Positions 7,585 to 15,091 of a stretch of 64,000 bases of DNA are shown here, one piece after another. The translations under genes and the position numbers were made by a program. This stretch comes from Sediminibacillus albus (lineage in GTDB: Bacteria > Bacillota > Bacilli > Bacillales > Amphibacillaceae). The notes under the pieces were generated by a model that was not told the DNA's origin, did no database searches, and saw nothing but the letters and a program-made list of their open reading frames with translations. How positions within the stretch are numbered: position 1 is the first letter of the stretch; the number at the start of each line of letters is the position of its first letter. The stretch covers positions 1-64,000 of the forward strand of contig NZ_FNFL01000009.1 of the NCBI RefSeq assembly GCF_900101125.1, written 5' to 3'.

Positions 7585-7860
7585 CTAGGCTGCCATGACT
7601 CTGAATTGTATAGGAGTCTGGCAGTTTAATTTTGAAAATGGTCGACAGTAATTATAATAATACATGTTTGATTCTACTTTTTCTCGTTCTGTAGAATTGG
7701 TAGTAACCCTCGTATAGCAGGGATGAATTCTTCGGAGTTTATGGAAGGATAGAAAGTTTCAATGACGGCATTATCAAAGCAGTCCCCTCGTCGGGTCATG
7801 CTTGTGATAATGCCTCTTTTTTTGGTTTCTTCTTGATATTCATAGGATGTGTACTGAGAC
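7585..7860 (-). mobile_element. IS3-family transposase relic (C-terminal part, frameshifted)
   Basis: The frame entering at 7860 encodes ESQYTSYEYQE, then RGIITSMTRRGDCFDNAVIE and TFYPSINSEEF. This is the rve integrase core of an IS3/IS150-type OrfB, including the region around the third catalytic acid (DNAVIE). The frame then breaks. In another frame the family C-terminus reappears as YYNYCRPFSKLNCQTPIQFR, with a TAG stop at 7585-7587. The N-terminal two thirds are missing, and the relic ends exactly where the rpsI-derived repeat begins. It is inactive. No terminal inverted repeats were identified. Confidence 0.8.
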
Positions 7861-8000
7861 TCCAAATTCGAACATGAAAAAACCCTCTCTGCTCGATAAG
7901 AGCAAAGAGGGTAAACCCTTGGTATATAAGGTTTATTAACGCTTCGAGAATTGCGGTGCACGACGAGCGCCTTTAAGACCGTATTTCTTACGTTCTTTCA
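7861..8000. repeat. Left copy of the rpsI 3'-end direct repeat (attachment-site-like)
   Basis: 140 bp identical to 10621..10760 except at 7869, 7871 and 7954. It holds the last 21 codons and stop of rpsI (7936-8000, minus strand) plus its terminator (7877-7912). The match stops abruptly on both sides: at 7860 the IS3 relic begins, and at 8001 unrelated AT-rich sequence begins. This copy has no start codon or upstream rpsI sequence and cannot make protein. It looks like the distal attachment site of an element inserted at the end of rpsI. Confidence 0.9.
7936..8000 (-). pseudogene. rpsI 3'-end fragment
   Basis: Encodes only the S9 C-terminus ([20 protein letters not shown] and stop), identical in protein to the end of the intact rpsI at 10696. 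The codon before it is TTG instead of the ATG of the real gene. A duplicate produced by insertion, not a separate gene. Confidence 0.88.
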
Positions 8001-8127
8001 AAGGCGGGTTTATTTTCCGTTATATGGTATTTGATAACCGCTTTAAATCACCGTTTTTTCCTTTTAGGGTTTCGTGGGATCTTATTGTAAACTAGAAAAC
8101 TATTAGGAGGATGTTGTATTTGAGGGT

Positions 8128-8589
8128 GTGGAAAAACTTACCTTTGTATTCATGGCCACTGTGTTGTTCGTCGGAATAGTTGGAAGCTCAGTATCAGCTC
8201 AAGCTTTACCCTCTAAAACAAAGAATAGCAACTTAACACAAGAGCAACTAGAACTATTGCAAACTGTCTCTAATCAGCTAGAGAATTACACAGATTCAGA
8301 AGGAAACAAGCAAATTAAAATCGTCAATAAAAATGAATTGGCGCATAATCTTAAAAGCTTGGACACTTCACTTAACCTTGGTCAATTACGATCAAGCAAC
8401 ATTAAATTTAATCGTTATATGGCAGGCGGTGACACTGTAGTAAAAGAAACAGCTAATGACATTGCGCAAGAAATGAAAGACAATATGGATGAGCAAGAAG
8501 GTGTCGTATCTACAATGGGCTTCAGTTGTGGTGATGCCCTCACAGCAATAGGGTTAATTTACAGTGGTTCTTATACCGCGGCCGAATAA
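8128..8589 (+). CDS. Secreted bacteriocin-like precursor (tentative)
   Basis: A 153-residue predicted export precursor. A signal peptide at residues 3-24 ends VSA-QA. A hydrophilic pro-region follows (NLTQEQLELLQTVSNQLENY onwards). A short C-terminal segment with one Cys (TMGFSCGDALTAIGLIYSG) is hydrophobic, an architecture like SdpC-type and other secreted bacteriocin precursors. The family itself is not certain. The good ribosome site GGAGG (8106-8110) fits a TTG at 8119, which is in another frame. A single extra A in the A-run at 8130-8134 would join that start (LRVWKK) to this frame. As it stands, translation must use the GTG at 8128 or the ATG at 8152. The protein ends with YTAAE, possibly shortened. 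The next gene follows 22 bp later. Confidence 0.6.
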   Translation: MEKLTFVFMATVLFVGIVGSSVSAQALPSKTKNSNLTQEQLELLQTVSNQLENYTDSEGNKQIKIVNKNELAHNLKSLDTSLNLGQLRSSNIKFNRYMAGGDTVVKETANDIAQEMKDNMDEQEGVVSTMGFSCGDALTAIGLIYSGSYTAAE

Positions 8590-8611
8590 CATCAGAAGGA
8601 GTTTGTGAGAT

Positions 8612-8890
8612 ATGACGATAATACCTAAGAATTTTCGATACTCTTACATTTTTCTTGTAATTTCGCTTATTCTTTTTTCAACCTCTTTTTTATCTTATGA
8701 CAATGCCTTAATCATAACAATTTTATTTTTATCACTCGTTAACATTACTTGCTTTTCAAATGAGTACCTGGTAATTAAATATTATCAAAAAAACCAACAA
8801 AAAAATCCCAATAAAGGATATGCACTATTTGTTATGATTCAGGTGATATTTACTTTGTTGATATTCGGTGTGTTTAAGATCTTTTTTTAA
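8612..8890 (+). CDS. Small three-helix membrane protein, candidate immunity partner
   Basis: A 92-residue, very hydrophobic protein with three predicted membrane helices (about residues 10-27, 31-49 and 70-90) and a short basic, Asn/Gln/Lys-rich loop between the second and third. The ribosome site AGAAGGAG lies 10 bp before the ATG. It is 22 bp behind the bacteriocin-like precursor and before a shared terminator, so the two form a likely operon. Size, topology and position are those of a bacteriocin self-immunity protein. This is inference from context and no family is recognised. Confidence 0.6.
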   Translation: MTIIPKNFRYSYIFLVISLILFSTSFLSYDNALIITILFLSLVNITCFSNEYLVIKYYQKNQQKNPNKGYALFVMIQVIFTLLIFGVFKIFF

Positions 8891-8920
8891 CTTAATCATG
8901 GAGAAAATCAACAATATCTA

Positions 8921-8946
8921 TCCGCCCGTAAAACAGGCGGTTTTAG
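8921..8946 (+). terminator. Terminator of the precursor/membrane-protein pair
   Basis: CCGCC (8922-8926), a 9-nt loop, GGCGG (8936-8940), then TTTTAGTTT. It lies 32 bp after the stop of the small membrane protein. Confidence 0.7.
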
Positions 8947-8973
8947 TTTCGCCTTATAAAGGCACTTTACCAA

Positions 8974-8995
8974 CGAAGCCCCTAAAGGGGCTTCG
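8974..8995. repeat. Short GC-rich palindrome
   Basis: CGAAGCCCCT and its inverse AGGGGCTTCG, separated by only 2 bases, in otherwise AT-rich DNA. There is no T-run on either side, so it is not a normal terminator. Protein binding site or relic; unknown. Confidence 0.5.
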
Positions 8996-9134
8996 AAATT
9001 GACCGTCAACCGTTTATCTTCCTACCTATTTTTTAAATTGATCGACGTAAATAGATATCGTCATGCTTACCTGCTAATTAAAGTGTCAATTTGCTATCAT
9101 GTTGGGTATAAATATTGTTAAATTATCAAAAATA

Positions 9135-9166
9135 AGCATTCCAATTTATATGTTAATTGGAATGCT
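9135..9166 (-). terminator. Perfect 12-bp stem hairpin, probable terminator
   Basis: AGCATTCCAATT (9135-9146) and AATTGGAATGCT (9155-9166) with an 8-nt loop. On the minus strand it is followed by TATTTTTGAT, so it would end transcription of the membrane-protein gene at 9285..9647, about 120 bp upstream. Confidence 0.55.
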
Positions 9167-9284
9167 AAATGTTTGTTAATTTACTTTGACTCAGAATGGA
9201 TACATGGCTTATACCATGTTTCGGCTACTTAACTAACCACTAATATTAGTAAAGTGAGAGCAAAATCACATCTTTTTTAATTCA

Positions 9285-9647
9285 TCAATTATGATTCTCG
9301 GTCCGTTTTAAAAAAAATTGGTTACTAACCCATAGTATAGTTGAACAATAAATGAATATTAAAGCCATATCTAAATAACTATCTATAAATAACAAGGCGA
9401 GTAATAAAGAAAACACTACGCATATTAAGTAATTCACAGTTTTACCTACATTGAGTTTTTGTGTCAAAAAATCAACTGCAATTGTTAATACCGAACCTAA
9501 AATAAGGAATGCTATGATATATAAACCTGTAACAAGGAATATACTAAAACTTTGCTCGAATCTTATATACGTTAGCATTCCTATTGTTATGGTTAAAATT
9601 AAGAAAGCAACCAATAAAGAATTTATCCTATCTGTAATTTTCATCAT
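9285..9647 (-). CDS. Small four-helix membrane protein (UPF0715-like pattern)
   Basis: A 120-residue protein with four predicted membrane helices. A good site AGAGGTGA lies 5 bp before the ATG at 9645-9647; a longer frame starting at 9674 lacks such a site. The second and third helices, with the segment LGSVLTIAVDFLTQKL between them, resemble by eye the small UPF0715 proteins scattered on mobile DNA in Bacillus (YoaG/YwlA type). This is a weak assignment. It is the only long minus-strand gene between the two rpsI repeats, with a hairpin behind it. Confidence 0.5.
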   Translation of the reverse strand: MMKITDRINSLLVAFLILTITIGMLTYIRFEQSFSIFLVTGLYIIAFLILGSVLTIAVDFLTQKLNVGKTVNYLICVVFSLLLALLFIDSYLDMALIFIYCSTILWVSNQFFLKRTENHN

Positions 9648-10203
9648 GTATGTCACCTCTCGAATAAAATACAAATATGCGAAAAGGTATTCTAAACAGA
9701 AAGCTGCTTAAAATACAGGTTTAGCTTAATAATTTTTCTTTTAAGTAGTGGTAATATAATTTTTGCAATTTAGGATTCGAAAAGTCTTGATGCTTTTTTT
9801 AGCCATAACTAATCCCGCCATTCTGCCATTTTTATTATCTCTCCATGTCCATATATATGCAGCCTATACGTCATAAGAAAACTATTACTTATGATAAGAA
9901 CAATTATTATGATGATACATTATAACATGTATTTACTCAGGTAAACTTTTTTGCCTTTCCGCTGAAAATCTCAATTAAATAATCAATAATTTGATTACAA
10001 AATTGTATTACATAATACTTAAAATACCTATTAGCCAGAACTACAACAATATACATTGCCCGGGTCACAGGGACATAGAGATGCTGTTGACCCTTAGCCT
10101 CCTCCTCTCTTATGCGACTCTTATATAATCAAACAACAGCTACTTATACAATTATCTCGATACCAGATTTGTCCCTCAGTTACTGGTTTCTCGTGAAACC
10201 TAG
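9648..10203. other. AT-rich stretch with gene relics, no intact gene seen
   Basis: 556 bp inside the putative element. Two minus-strand fragments stand out. One is an open stretch at 9741..9863 that starts after a stop and would encode YIWTWRDNKNGRMAGLVMAK and more. The other is a cysteine-rich frame at 10031..10093, preceded by a strong AGGAGGAGG. A CATAAG/CTTATG inverted repeat lies near 9872-9895. The plus-strand frame over 9451-9711 is only the shadow of the membrane protein. Confidence 0.45.
10031..10093 (-). other. Cysteine-rich peptide frame, possible RiPP core relic
   Basis: Between two in-frame stops the minus strand reads GSTASLCPCDPGNVYCCSSG: four Cys and five Ser/Thr in 20 residues, ending at a stop, as in many lanthipeptide-like or other ribosomal peptide cores. 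No start codon lies in this frame. Directly upstream (10094-10111) is AAGAGAGGAGGAGG, and with one added base the frame EEEAK would join the core. The segment is more GC-rich than its surroundings. No modification enzyme is nearby. It may be a relic or a chance frame. Confidence 0.25.
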
Positions 10204-10599
10204 ATGATAAAACTAGCGATTTTGAAAAAATGGCGTAGCAAGCAAATACAGCACTATTTGACGTTAGAACTTGCTGCTCCTTTTCAATCTGATGAAAGAC
10301 AGCCAGTCTTTACGGTTTATAATCAATTAAAACATGAAATGGATTATTGTCGACTGGCTTACTTAAATGAAAAACTCCAGCAGATTTATTTAAAGAACCC
10401 AGAGCTGCCACAAATAAATGTTCACGCATTCCGGCATACACATGCCAGTTTTTTGTTTGCAGCCGGAGCTTCAATCAAAGATGTACAAGTCCGCCTCGGC
10501 CATTCCGATATTCAAACCACGATGGATATTTATACTCATGTGACCGATGAAGCGAAGGAGAAAACAGCCGATATGTTCCAGAGGTACATGAAATTTTAA
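10204..10599 (+). pseudogene. Truncated tyrosine recombinase (phage/ICE integrase), C-terminal part
   Basis: 131 residues that match the C-terminal catalytic half of Tn916/phage-type integrases. They include HAFRHTHA (His74, Arg77), LGHSDIQTT (His100) and MDIYTHV, with the nucleophile Tyr110. The N-terminal arm-binding and core-binding domains are absent, as is the first catalytic Arg motif. A stop codon lies just before the first ATG and no integrase-like frame was found upstream, so this is a relic. It ends 21 bp before the right rpsI repeat and points toward it, the normal position of an integrase gene beside its attachment site. Confidence 0.85.
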
Positions 10600-10602
10600 C
10601 TT

Positions 10603-10622
10603 GGGGTATTCAAGGGGTATTC
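10603..10622. repeat. Tandem GGGGTATTC, possible integrase arm sites
   Basis: GGGGTATTC occurs at 10603-10611 and again at 10614-10622, between the integrase stop and the rpsI-derived repeat. Short direct repeats here are typical of arm-type integrase binding sites. Confidence 0.5.
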
Positions 10623-10760
10623 CAAATTTGGACATGAAAAAACCCTCTCTGCTCGATAAGAGCAAAGAGGGTAAACCCTTGGTATATAAGGTTTATTAAC
10701 GCTTCGAGAATTGTGGTGCACGACGAGCGCCTTTAAGACCGTATTTCTTACGTTCTTTCA
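10621..10760. repeat. Right copy of the rpsI 3'-end direct repeat (attachment-site-like)
   Basis: 137 of 140 positions equal 7861..8000. This copy is continuous with the intact rpsI, so the gene keeps a full 3' end and terminator. The identity includes about 75 bp beyond the stop codon, which a plain coding-sequence duplication would not need. Confidence 0.9.
10637..10672 (-). terminator. Terminator of rplM-rpsI
   Basis: Minus strand CCCTCTTTGCTC, a 5-nt loop and GAGCAGAGAGGG, followed by TTTTTTC. It lies about 25 bp after the rpsI stop. An identical hairpin is in the left repeat at 7877-7912. Confidence 0.9.
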
Positions 10761-11088
10761 TGCGGGAGTCGCGAGTAAGGTACCCTTCTCTTTTAAGCGC
10801 AGAACGGTATTCTGGATCTGCTTCTAGTAGAGCACGGGCAACACCGTGGCGGATTGCTCCAGCTTGGCCAGTGAATCCTCCACCATCAACATTTACTAGT
10901 ACATCATAGCTTCCTTCTGTTTCAGTAATAGCCAAAGGCTGCTTGATGATAGTACGCAATGTTTCATATGGGAAATAGCTTTCGGCGTCACGATTATTTA
11001 CAACGATACGTCCAGTACCTGGTACTAAGCGTACGCGTGCAGTTGAACTTTTACGGCGTCCGGTGCCGTAGTATTGTACTTGTGCCAC
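10696..11088 (-). CDS. rpsI: 30S ribosomal protein S9
   Basis: 130 residues, the family length. The N-terminal [16 protein letters not shown] and the C-terminal tail ending SKR, which reaches the P-site tRNA in the ribosome, are intact. It is co-transcribed with rplM 18 bp upstream. Its last 21 codons and terminator are duplicated 2.76 kb downstream (7861-8000), which marks the gene end as the insertion point of a mobile element. Reading of the gene itself is unaffected. Confidence 0.98.
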   Translation of the reverse strand: MAQVQYYGTGRRKSSTARVRLVPGTGRIVVNNRDAESYFPYETLRTIIKQPLAITETEGSYDVLVNVDGGGFTGQAGAIRHGVARALLEADPEYRSALKREGYLTRDSRMKERKKYGLKGARRAPQFSKR

Positions 11089-11106
11089 TGTTTTTACCTC
11101 CTTTAA

Positions 11107-11544
11107 TTATCCGCGAAGCTGGTATGCTTCTGGTTTTTGTGCTTGATGGTTATGATCCGGTCCTCTAAACACGTGCAATTTCTTACCCATTTTACGGCCA
11201 AGGCTGCCTTTAGGAAGCATTCCTTTAACAGTAAGTTCAAGCATTTGCTCTGGGTATTTTGTACGCATTTCATTCGCATTCCGCTGCTTTAAACCACCTG
11301 GGTGATTAGAATGACGGTAGTACATCTTATCATTAAGCTTGTTACCTGTAAGTTCAATCTTCTCAGCGTTTACGATGATTACATGATCACCTGTATCAGC
11401 ATGCGGTGTGTATGTTGGTTTATGCTTACCGCGAAGAATCGCAGCAACTTCACTTGCCAAACGACCTAGCGTTTGTCCTTCAGCATCCACAACAAGCCAC
11501 TTGCGTTCAATATTATTTTCATTCGCCATGAAAGTTGTGCGCAT
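11107..11544 (-). CDS. rplM: 50S ribosomal protein L13
   Basis: 145 residues starting [16 protein letters not shown], with the usual core [23 protein letters not shown]13 is an early-assembly 23S rRNA binder. The ATG at 11542-11544 is preceded by GGAGGTAACGG. It is the first gene of the rplM-rpsI unit, behind a leader of about 210 nt. Confidence 0.98.
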   Translation of the reverse strand: MRTTFMANENNIERKWLVVDAEGQTLGRLASEVAAILRGKHKPTYTPHADTGDHVIIVNAEKIELTGNKLNDKMYYRHSNHPGGLKQRNANEMRTKYPEQMLELTVKGMLPKGSLGRKMGKKLHVFRGPDHNHQAQKPEAYQLRG

Positions 11545-11757
11545 GATCCGTTACCTCCTGAATTTCAATATTCCATAATCAATTTTATCTAGCGTCGCTA
11601 CCCAACTCTATTAGAGAAAAATCACTGTAGGCAGGTAATACACCCGCTTGTCAGTTAATTATTCAAACCAAAAGCGATTGGGCAGATTTGCGTATTTCCA
11701 TCTATTCTACACGAATTAACTTTCCGGGGCTAATCGTGGTATAGAAATAAAATGCCA
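11545..11757 (-). promoter_or_regulatory. 5' leader of rplM (possible L13 leader element)
   Basis: About 210 nt between the promoter and rplM. It contains small inverted repeats (for example CTCTAATAGAG near 11612-11622). Firmicutes often carry an autoregulatory L13 leader here. I could not match its consensus by eye, so the element type is inferred from position. Confidence 0.4.
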
Positions 11758-11763
11758 TTAATC

Positions 11764-11792
11764 ATACTATAACAATATAAGGATATTGTCAA
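11764..11792 (-). promoter_or_regulatory. Promoter of rplM-rpsI
   Basis: Minus strand TTGACA (11787-11792), a 17-bp spacer, and TAGTAT (11764-11769). It lies just after the truA stop in the genome. Confidence 0.75.
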
Positions 11793-11855
11793 GAAAATGT
11801 TACACGGGGATGCGTTGCTTTACTAATTTTTTTTCGGAATTTTCTTTTGGTTATC

Positions 11856-12596
11856 TCAGTAGTCAACATTCCATAAGAACAATCCTTGTGGTGGCGCGGT
11901 TTCTCCTGCTTCTCCACGATTTTCTGCACGAATAATGCCAGGGATATCTCTGGCACTTCTTTTGCCTTTTCCAATTTCCAGCAAAGTGCCCACTAATATT
12001 CTCACCATATTATATAAGAAGCCATTTCCCTTAAAACAGAAAACGAGCATATCCTCTTTTTTATAACAGGATGCCTCATATATTGTCCTAATTTTATCTC
12101 CCTTTAAATCCGTTTTCGCAGAACAAAAAGAGGAGAAGTCATGCTTTCCCTCGAGTAGTTTACAGGCTGACTGAATGGCCCCCACATCTATATTTCCGGC
12201 ATGCTGCCAGCTGAAATGGCGTTGAAAAACATCTCTGTCTTCTGTATTCAATACAAAGTAGCGATATTCTTTTTCTTTTACATCGTACCTAGAGTGAAAA
12301 TCGTCAGACACCTTTTCCGCTTTTTTCACTTGTACATCTTTCGGCAAGAGAGCATTAATTGCTTTTTTCCAATTAGCTTCCGGCATAGCGATATTCGAAT
12401 CAAAGTGAATCACCTGTCCCTTCGCATGTACGCCTGCGTCTGTCCGGCCGGATGCAACGATCCTTATATGCTTACCTTTGTGGATTTTCTCAAGCACCGT
12501 TTCTATTTCTTCCTGAACAGTCCGGCCATTCGGCTGAATTTGATACCCGGAAAAATGGGTGCCGTCGTAGCTGATTATACATTTTAACCTTTGCAA
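11856..12596 (-). CDS. truA: tRNA pseudouridine(38-40) synthase TruA
   Basis: 246 residues, the family length. The catalytic motif GRTDAGVHA (Asp near residue 53) and the RYDVKEKEYRYFV and NGFLYNMVRILVG motifs are present. It isomerises uridines in the anticodon stem-loop of many tRNAs. The start is a TTG at 12594-12596 with only a weak site (AGGT about 10 bases up). It follows ecfT by 20 bp and closes the ecfA1-ecfA2-ecfT-truA unit. Confidence 0.95.
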   Translation of the reverse strand: MQRLKCIISYDGTHFSGYQIQPNGRTVQEEIETVLEKIHKGKHIRIVASGRTDAGVHAKGQVIHFDSNIAMPEANWKKAINALLPKDVQVKKAEKVSDDFHSRYDVKEKEYRYFVLNTEDRDVFQRHFSWQHAGNIDVGAIQSACKLLEGKHDFSSFCSAKTDLKGDKIRTIYEASCYKKEDMLVFCFKGNGFLYNMVRILVGTLLEIGKGKRSARDIPGIIRAENRGEAGETAPPQGLFLWNVDY

Positions 12597-12616
12597 TTTA
12601 TCACAGACCTACTTTC

Positions 12617-13414
12617 TTATGCGCGGGTGAATAACAAGCCGACGATTAGTAATGCAAACACTCCAAATACAAGAATATCTCTTTGTTGGATTTTTAATTC
12701 GCGCAGCTTCGTCCGTCCTTCTCCGCCTTGATATCCTCTTGCTTCCATTGCCATTGCCAGTTCTTCAGCTCTTTTAAAGGCACTGACAAATAAAGGGACT
12801 AACAGCGGTACAACCGCCTGAATTCGCTCTTTTACTCTTCCGGTTTTAAAATCTACACCCCTGGAAGCTTGGGCTTTGGAAATCTTCTCTGTTTCTTGCA
12901 GCAAGGTTGGAATAAATCTTAAGGAAATAGACATCATCAATGCTAATTCATGAACAGGGAATCTTATCTTTTTCAAGGGCTGCAATAAACTTTCAATCGC
13001 ATCCGTGATTTCTATCGGGGTCGTGGTCAACGTTAGTAAAGATGTAACCATGATTAAGAGAAAAAAACGCAAGGAAATTGCAGCCCCTTGCATCACTCCT
13101 CCTGCGTATACAGGGTAAGTAAAAATCCGGAAGAGAATATCTCCTTCTTTTGTCACAATAAGATGTAGAAGAAAAGTAAAAATGATTAAAAACCATACAG
13201 GTGTTAATCCTTTAATAATATAGGAAAATTTAATCCGGGTAAACAAGGCGCACGCCAGAGAAAATACAGCCAGCAGGGCATAACTCCAAAAAGAATTTGC
13301 AAAGAAAACGATAATGACAAACAAGAAAATAACCACCATTTTCGTTCGTGGGTCTAACCGATGAACAATTGATTCACCTGGAACATACTGTCCGATAATG
13401 AATGCATTATTCAT
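12617..13414 (-). CDS. ecfT: ECF transporter transmembrane component EcfT
   Basis: A 265-residue membrane protein. It is the transmembrane coupling subunit that joins two EcfA ATPases to exchangeable vitamin-binding S components. It has hydrophobic segments in the N-terminal half and near the C-terminus. The two EcfT coupling motifs are visible in the cytoplasmic region, as [10 protein letters not shown] and MEARGYQGG. The ATG at 13412-13414 follows AGGGGTGAT and overlaps the ecfA2 end by 8 bp, suggesting translational coupling. A longer start at 13423 is less likely. Confidence 0.94.
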   Translation of the reverse strand: MNNAFIIGQYVPGESIVHRLDPRTKMVVIFLFVIIVFFANSFWSYALLAVFSLACALFTRIKFSYIIKGLTPVWFLIIFTFLLHLIVTKEGDILFRIFTYPVYAGGVMQGAAISLRFFLLIMVTSLLTLTTTPIEITDAIESLLQPLKKIRFPVHELALMMSISLRFIPTLLQETEKISKAQASRGVDFKTGRVKERIQAVVPLLVPLFVSAFKRAEELAMAMEARGYQGGEGRTKLRELKIQQRDILVFGVFALLIVGLLFTRA

Positions 13415-14276
13415 GGATATCACCCCTGGTGATTCTTCCCAATTCCTCAGCTAATTCTGGTATCGTTTGCCCATGATAGTTCAAATCTGTCGGGAACATT
13501 TCTCTAACCTTAAAGATGAACTGGATAATTTCAGGAACGTCTAGATCAACTCTTTTTAATTCCTCTTTCTTTACAAAGACTTCTTGCGGACTGCCCTCCA
13601 TATACTTCCTGCCGTGGTCCATTATCATCACATGATCAGCATATACGAGAGCATCCTCCATACTGTGAGTAACCAATATAGTGGTCAATCCTTCTTGTTT
13701 ATGCAGCCTTTTGAACATTTCCATCATATCTTTTTGGCCTCGCGGGTCTAGCCCGGCAGTCGGTTCGTCCAATATAAGAACCTCCGGCTGGACTGCAAGA
13801 ACACCGGCAATCGCCACTCTTCTCATTTGGCCACCGCTCAACTCGAACGGAGACCTCTCCAACATTCCCTCTGGCAATTGCACCGCTTTTAGTGCTTCTG
13901 CCGTACGCTTCTCTATTTCCTGTTGCTCTACACCAAAATTCAAAGGACCAAAGGCAATGTCTTTGGCAACTGTTTCTTCAAATAACTGATGCTCTGGATA
14001 TTGAAAAACAATCCCAACCTTACTGCGAAGTTCTTTTAAATCTTTTAACTTTTTCTCTGCTGTTAGACGGTAGGAACCTATCGCGACTTCCCCAGCTGTG
14101 GGCTGCAGTAAACCGTTGAGATGCTGGATCAACGTCGATTTTCCAGAACCTGTATGCCCTACTATTGCCACAAAGGATCCGGAAGGTATATTAAAGCTCA
14201 TATCCTCAATCGCCTTATGTTCGAATGGGGTGTTTAACTGATACGTATAGCTTACATTTTTGAATGATATGTCCAT
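13407..14276 (-). CDS. ecfA2: ECF transporter ATPase EcfA2
   Basis: A 289-residue ABC ATPase. Walker A is [11 protein letters not shown] near residue 40. The signature [16 protein letters not shown] is followed by Walker [14 protein letters not shown] and an H-loop VTHSMED. It pairs with EcfA1 to power uptake of vitamins through EcfT. It overlaps ecfA1 by 25 bp and ecfT by 8 bp, so the three are one tightly coupled operon. No S-component gene is nearby, as is normal for group II ECF systems. Confidence 0.95.
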   Translation of the reverse strand: MDISFKNVSYTYQLNTPFEHKAIEDMSFNIPSGSFVAIVGHTGSGKSTLIQHLNGLLQPTAGEVAIGSYRLTAEKKLKDLKELRSKVGIVFQYPEHQLFEETVAKDIAFGPLNFGVEQQEIEKRTAEALKAVQLPEGMLERSPFELSGGQMRRVAIAGVLAVQPEVLILDEPTAGLDPRGQKDMMEMFKRLHKQEGLTTILVTHSMEDALVYADHVMIMDHGRKYMEGSPQEVFVKKEELKRVDLDVPEIIQFIFKVREMFPTDLNYHGQTIPELAEELGRITRGDIHE

Positions 14277-15091
14277 AATTCCTCCAGAAGCTCTTCATGG
14301 CTTAATGGTTCATTTTTCAAAGGCATGCCCTGTTGCGACAGATGGCCAGCCAGCTTAGCTATAAAGGGTATATCCAGACCGATTTCCAGTAGTTCTTTTT
14401 TTCTGGAAAACACTTGCCTTGGAGATGCTTCCAGCCAAACCTTCCCTTTATTCATCACAATCACCCGATCGACAAGGGTCACTTCATTTAAATCATGTGT
14501 AATCGTTATTAAAGATAATGGATGTTTTTTCTTTACCGACCGAATAGTATCCATAATTTCCTTTCGGCCATTTGGATCCAACATAGCGGTAGCCTCATCC
14601 AAAATAATCGCTTGTGGCGATATGGCCAGAACTCCCGCGATTGCCACCCGCTGTTTCTGGCCGCCGGAAAGTCGGTGCGGTTCTCGCAATTCATAGTCCT
14701 GCATCCCTACAGCCGACAAACTATCTTCCAATCGTTTGAGCATTTCCTGGCGAGGGACTCCTCGGTTTTCCATTCCGAAAGCAACATCATCTTGAACAGT
14801 AGTACCGACAAACTGGTTGTCCGGATTTTGAAAAACCATGCCGATTTTTTTACGGATTTCCCAAATAGTGTCCTCATTTACTTCCATGCCATCAATCAAA
14901 ATAGTACCTTTTTGAGGAGACAGCAGACCATTCATCAGCTTCGCAATAGTAGATTTTCCTGATCCATTATGGCCGATAATAGCAATCCACTCGTCAGACT
15001 TAATTTGAAAACTAACATTCTCCAGCACCCACGGCATGTTTTCACCATAACGGAAAGATACATTTTTGAATTCAATAAAGTTATACCCCAT
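14252..15091 (-). CDS. ecfA1: ECF transporter ATPase EcfA1
   Basis: A 279-residue ABC ATPase. Walker A is [12 protein letters not shown]. The Q-loop region is VFQNPDNQ, the signature is [13 protein letters not shown], and Walker B is [12 protein letters not shown] (Ala replaces the usual Pro after Glu, as is common in EcfA1). It is the first gene of the ECF unit, downstream of rplQ in the same order as in B. subtilis. Confidence 0.95.
   Translation of the reverse strand: MGYNFIEFKNVSFRYGENMPWVLENVSFQIKSDEWIAIIGHNGSGKSTIAKLMNGLLSPQKGTILIDGMEVNEDTIWEIRKKIGMVFQNPDNQFVGTTVQDDVAFGMENRGVPRQEMLKRLEDSLSAVGMQDYELREPHRLSGGQKQRVAIAGVLAISPQAIILDEATAMLDPNGRKEIMDTIRSVKKKHPLSLITITHDLNEVTLVDRVIVMNKGKVWLEASPRQVFSRKKELLEIGLDIPFIAKLAGHLSQQGMPLKNEPLSHEELLEELWTYHSKM

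Noticed and set aside
9451-9711. Plus-strand frame of 86 residues inside the element
   Set aside because: It is the shadow of the minus-strand membrane protein, which has the ribosome site and the hydrophobic pattern.
11545-11757. rplM leader as a confirmed riboswitch
   Set aside because: Position suits an L13 leader, but I could not match a consensus fold, so it is given only as a possible leader.
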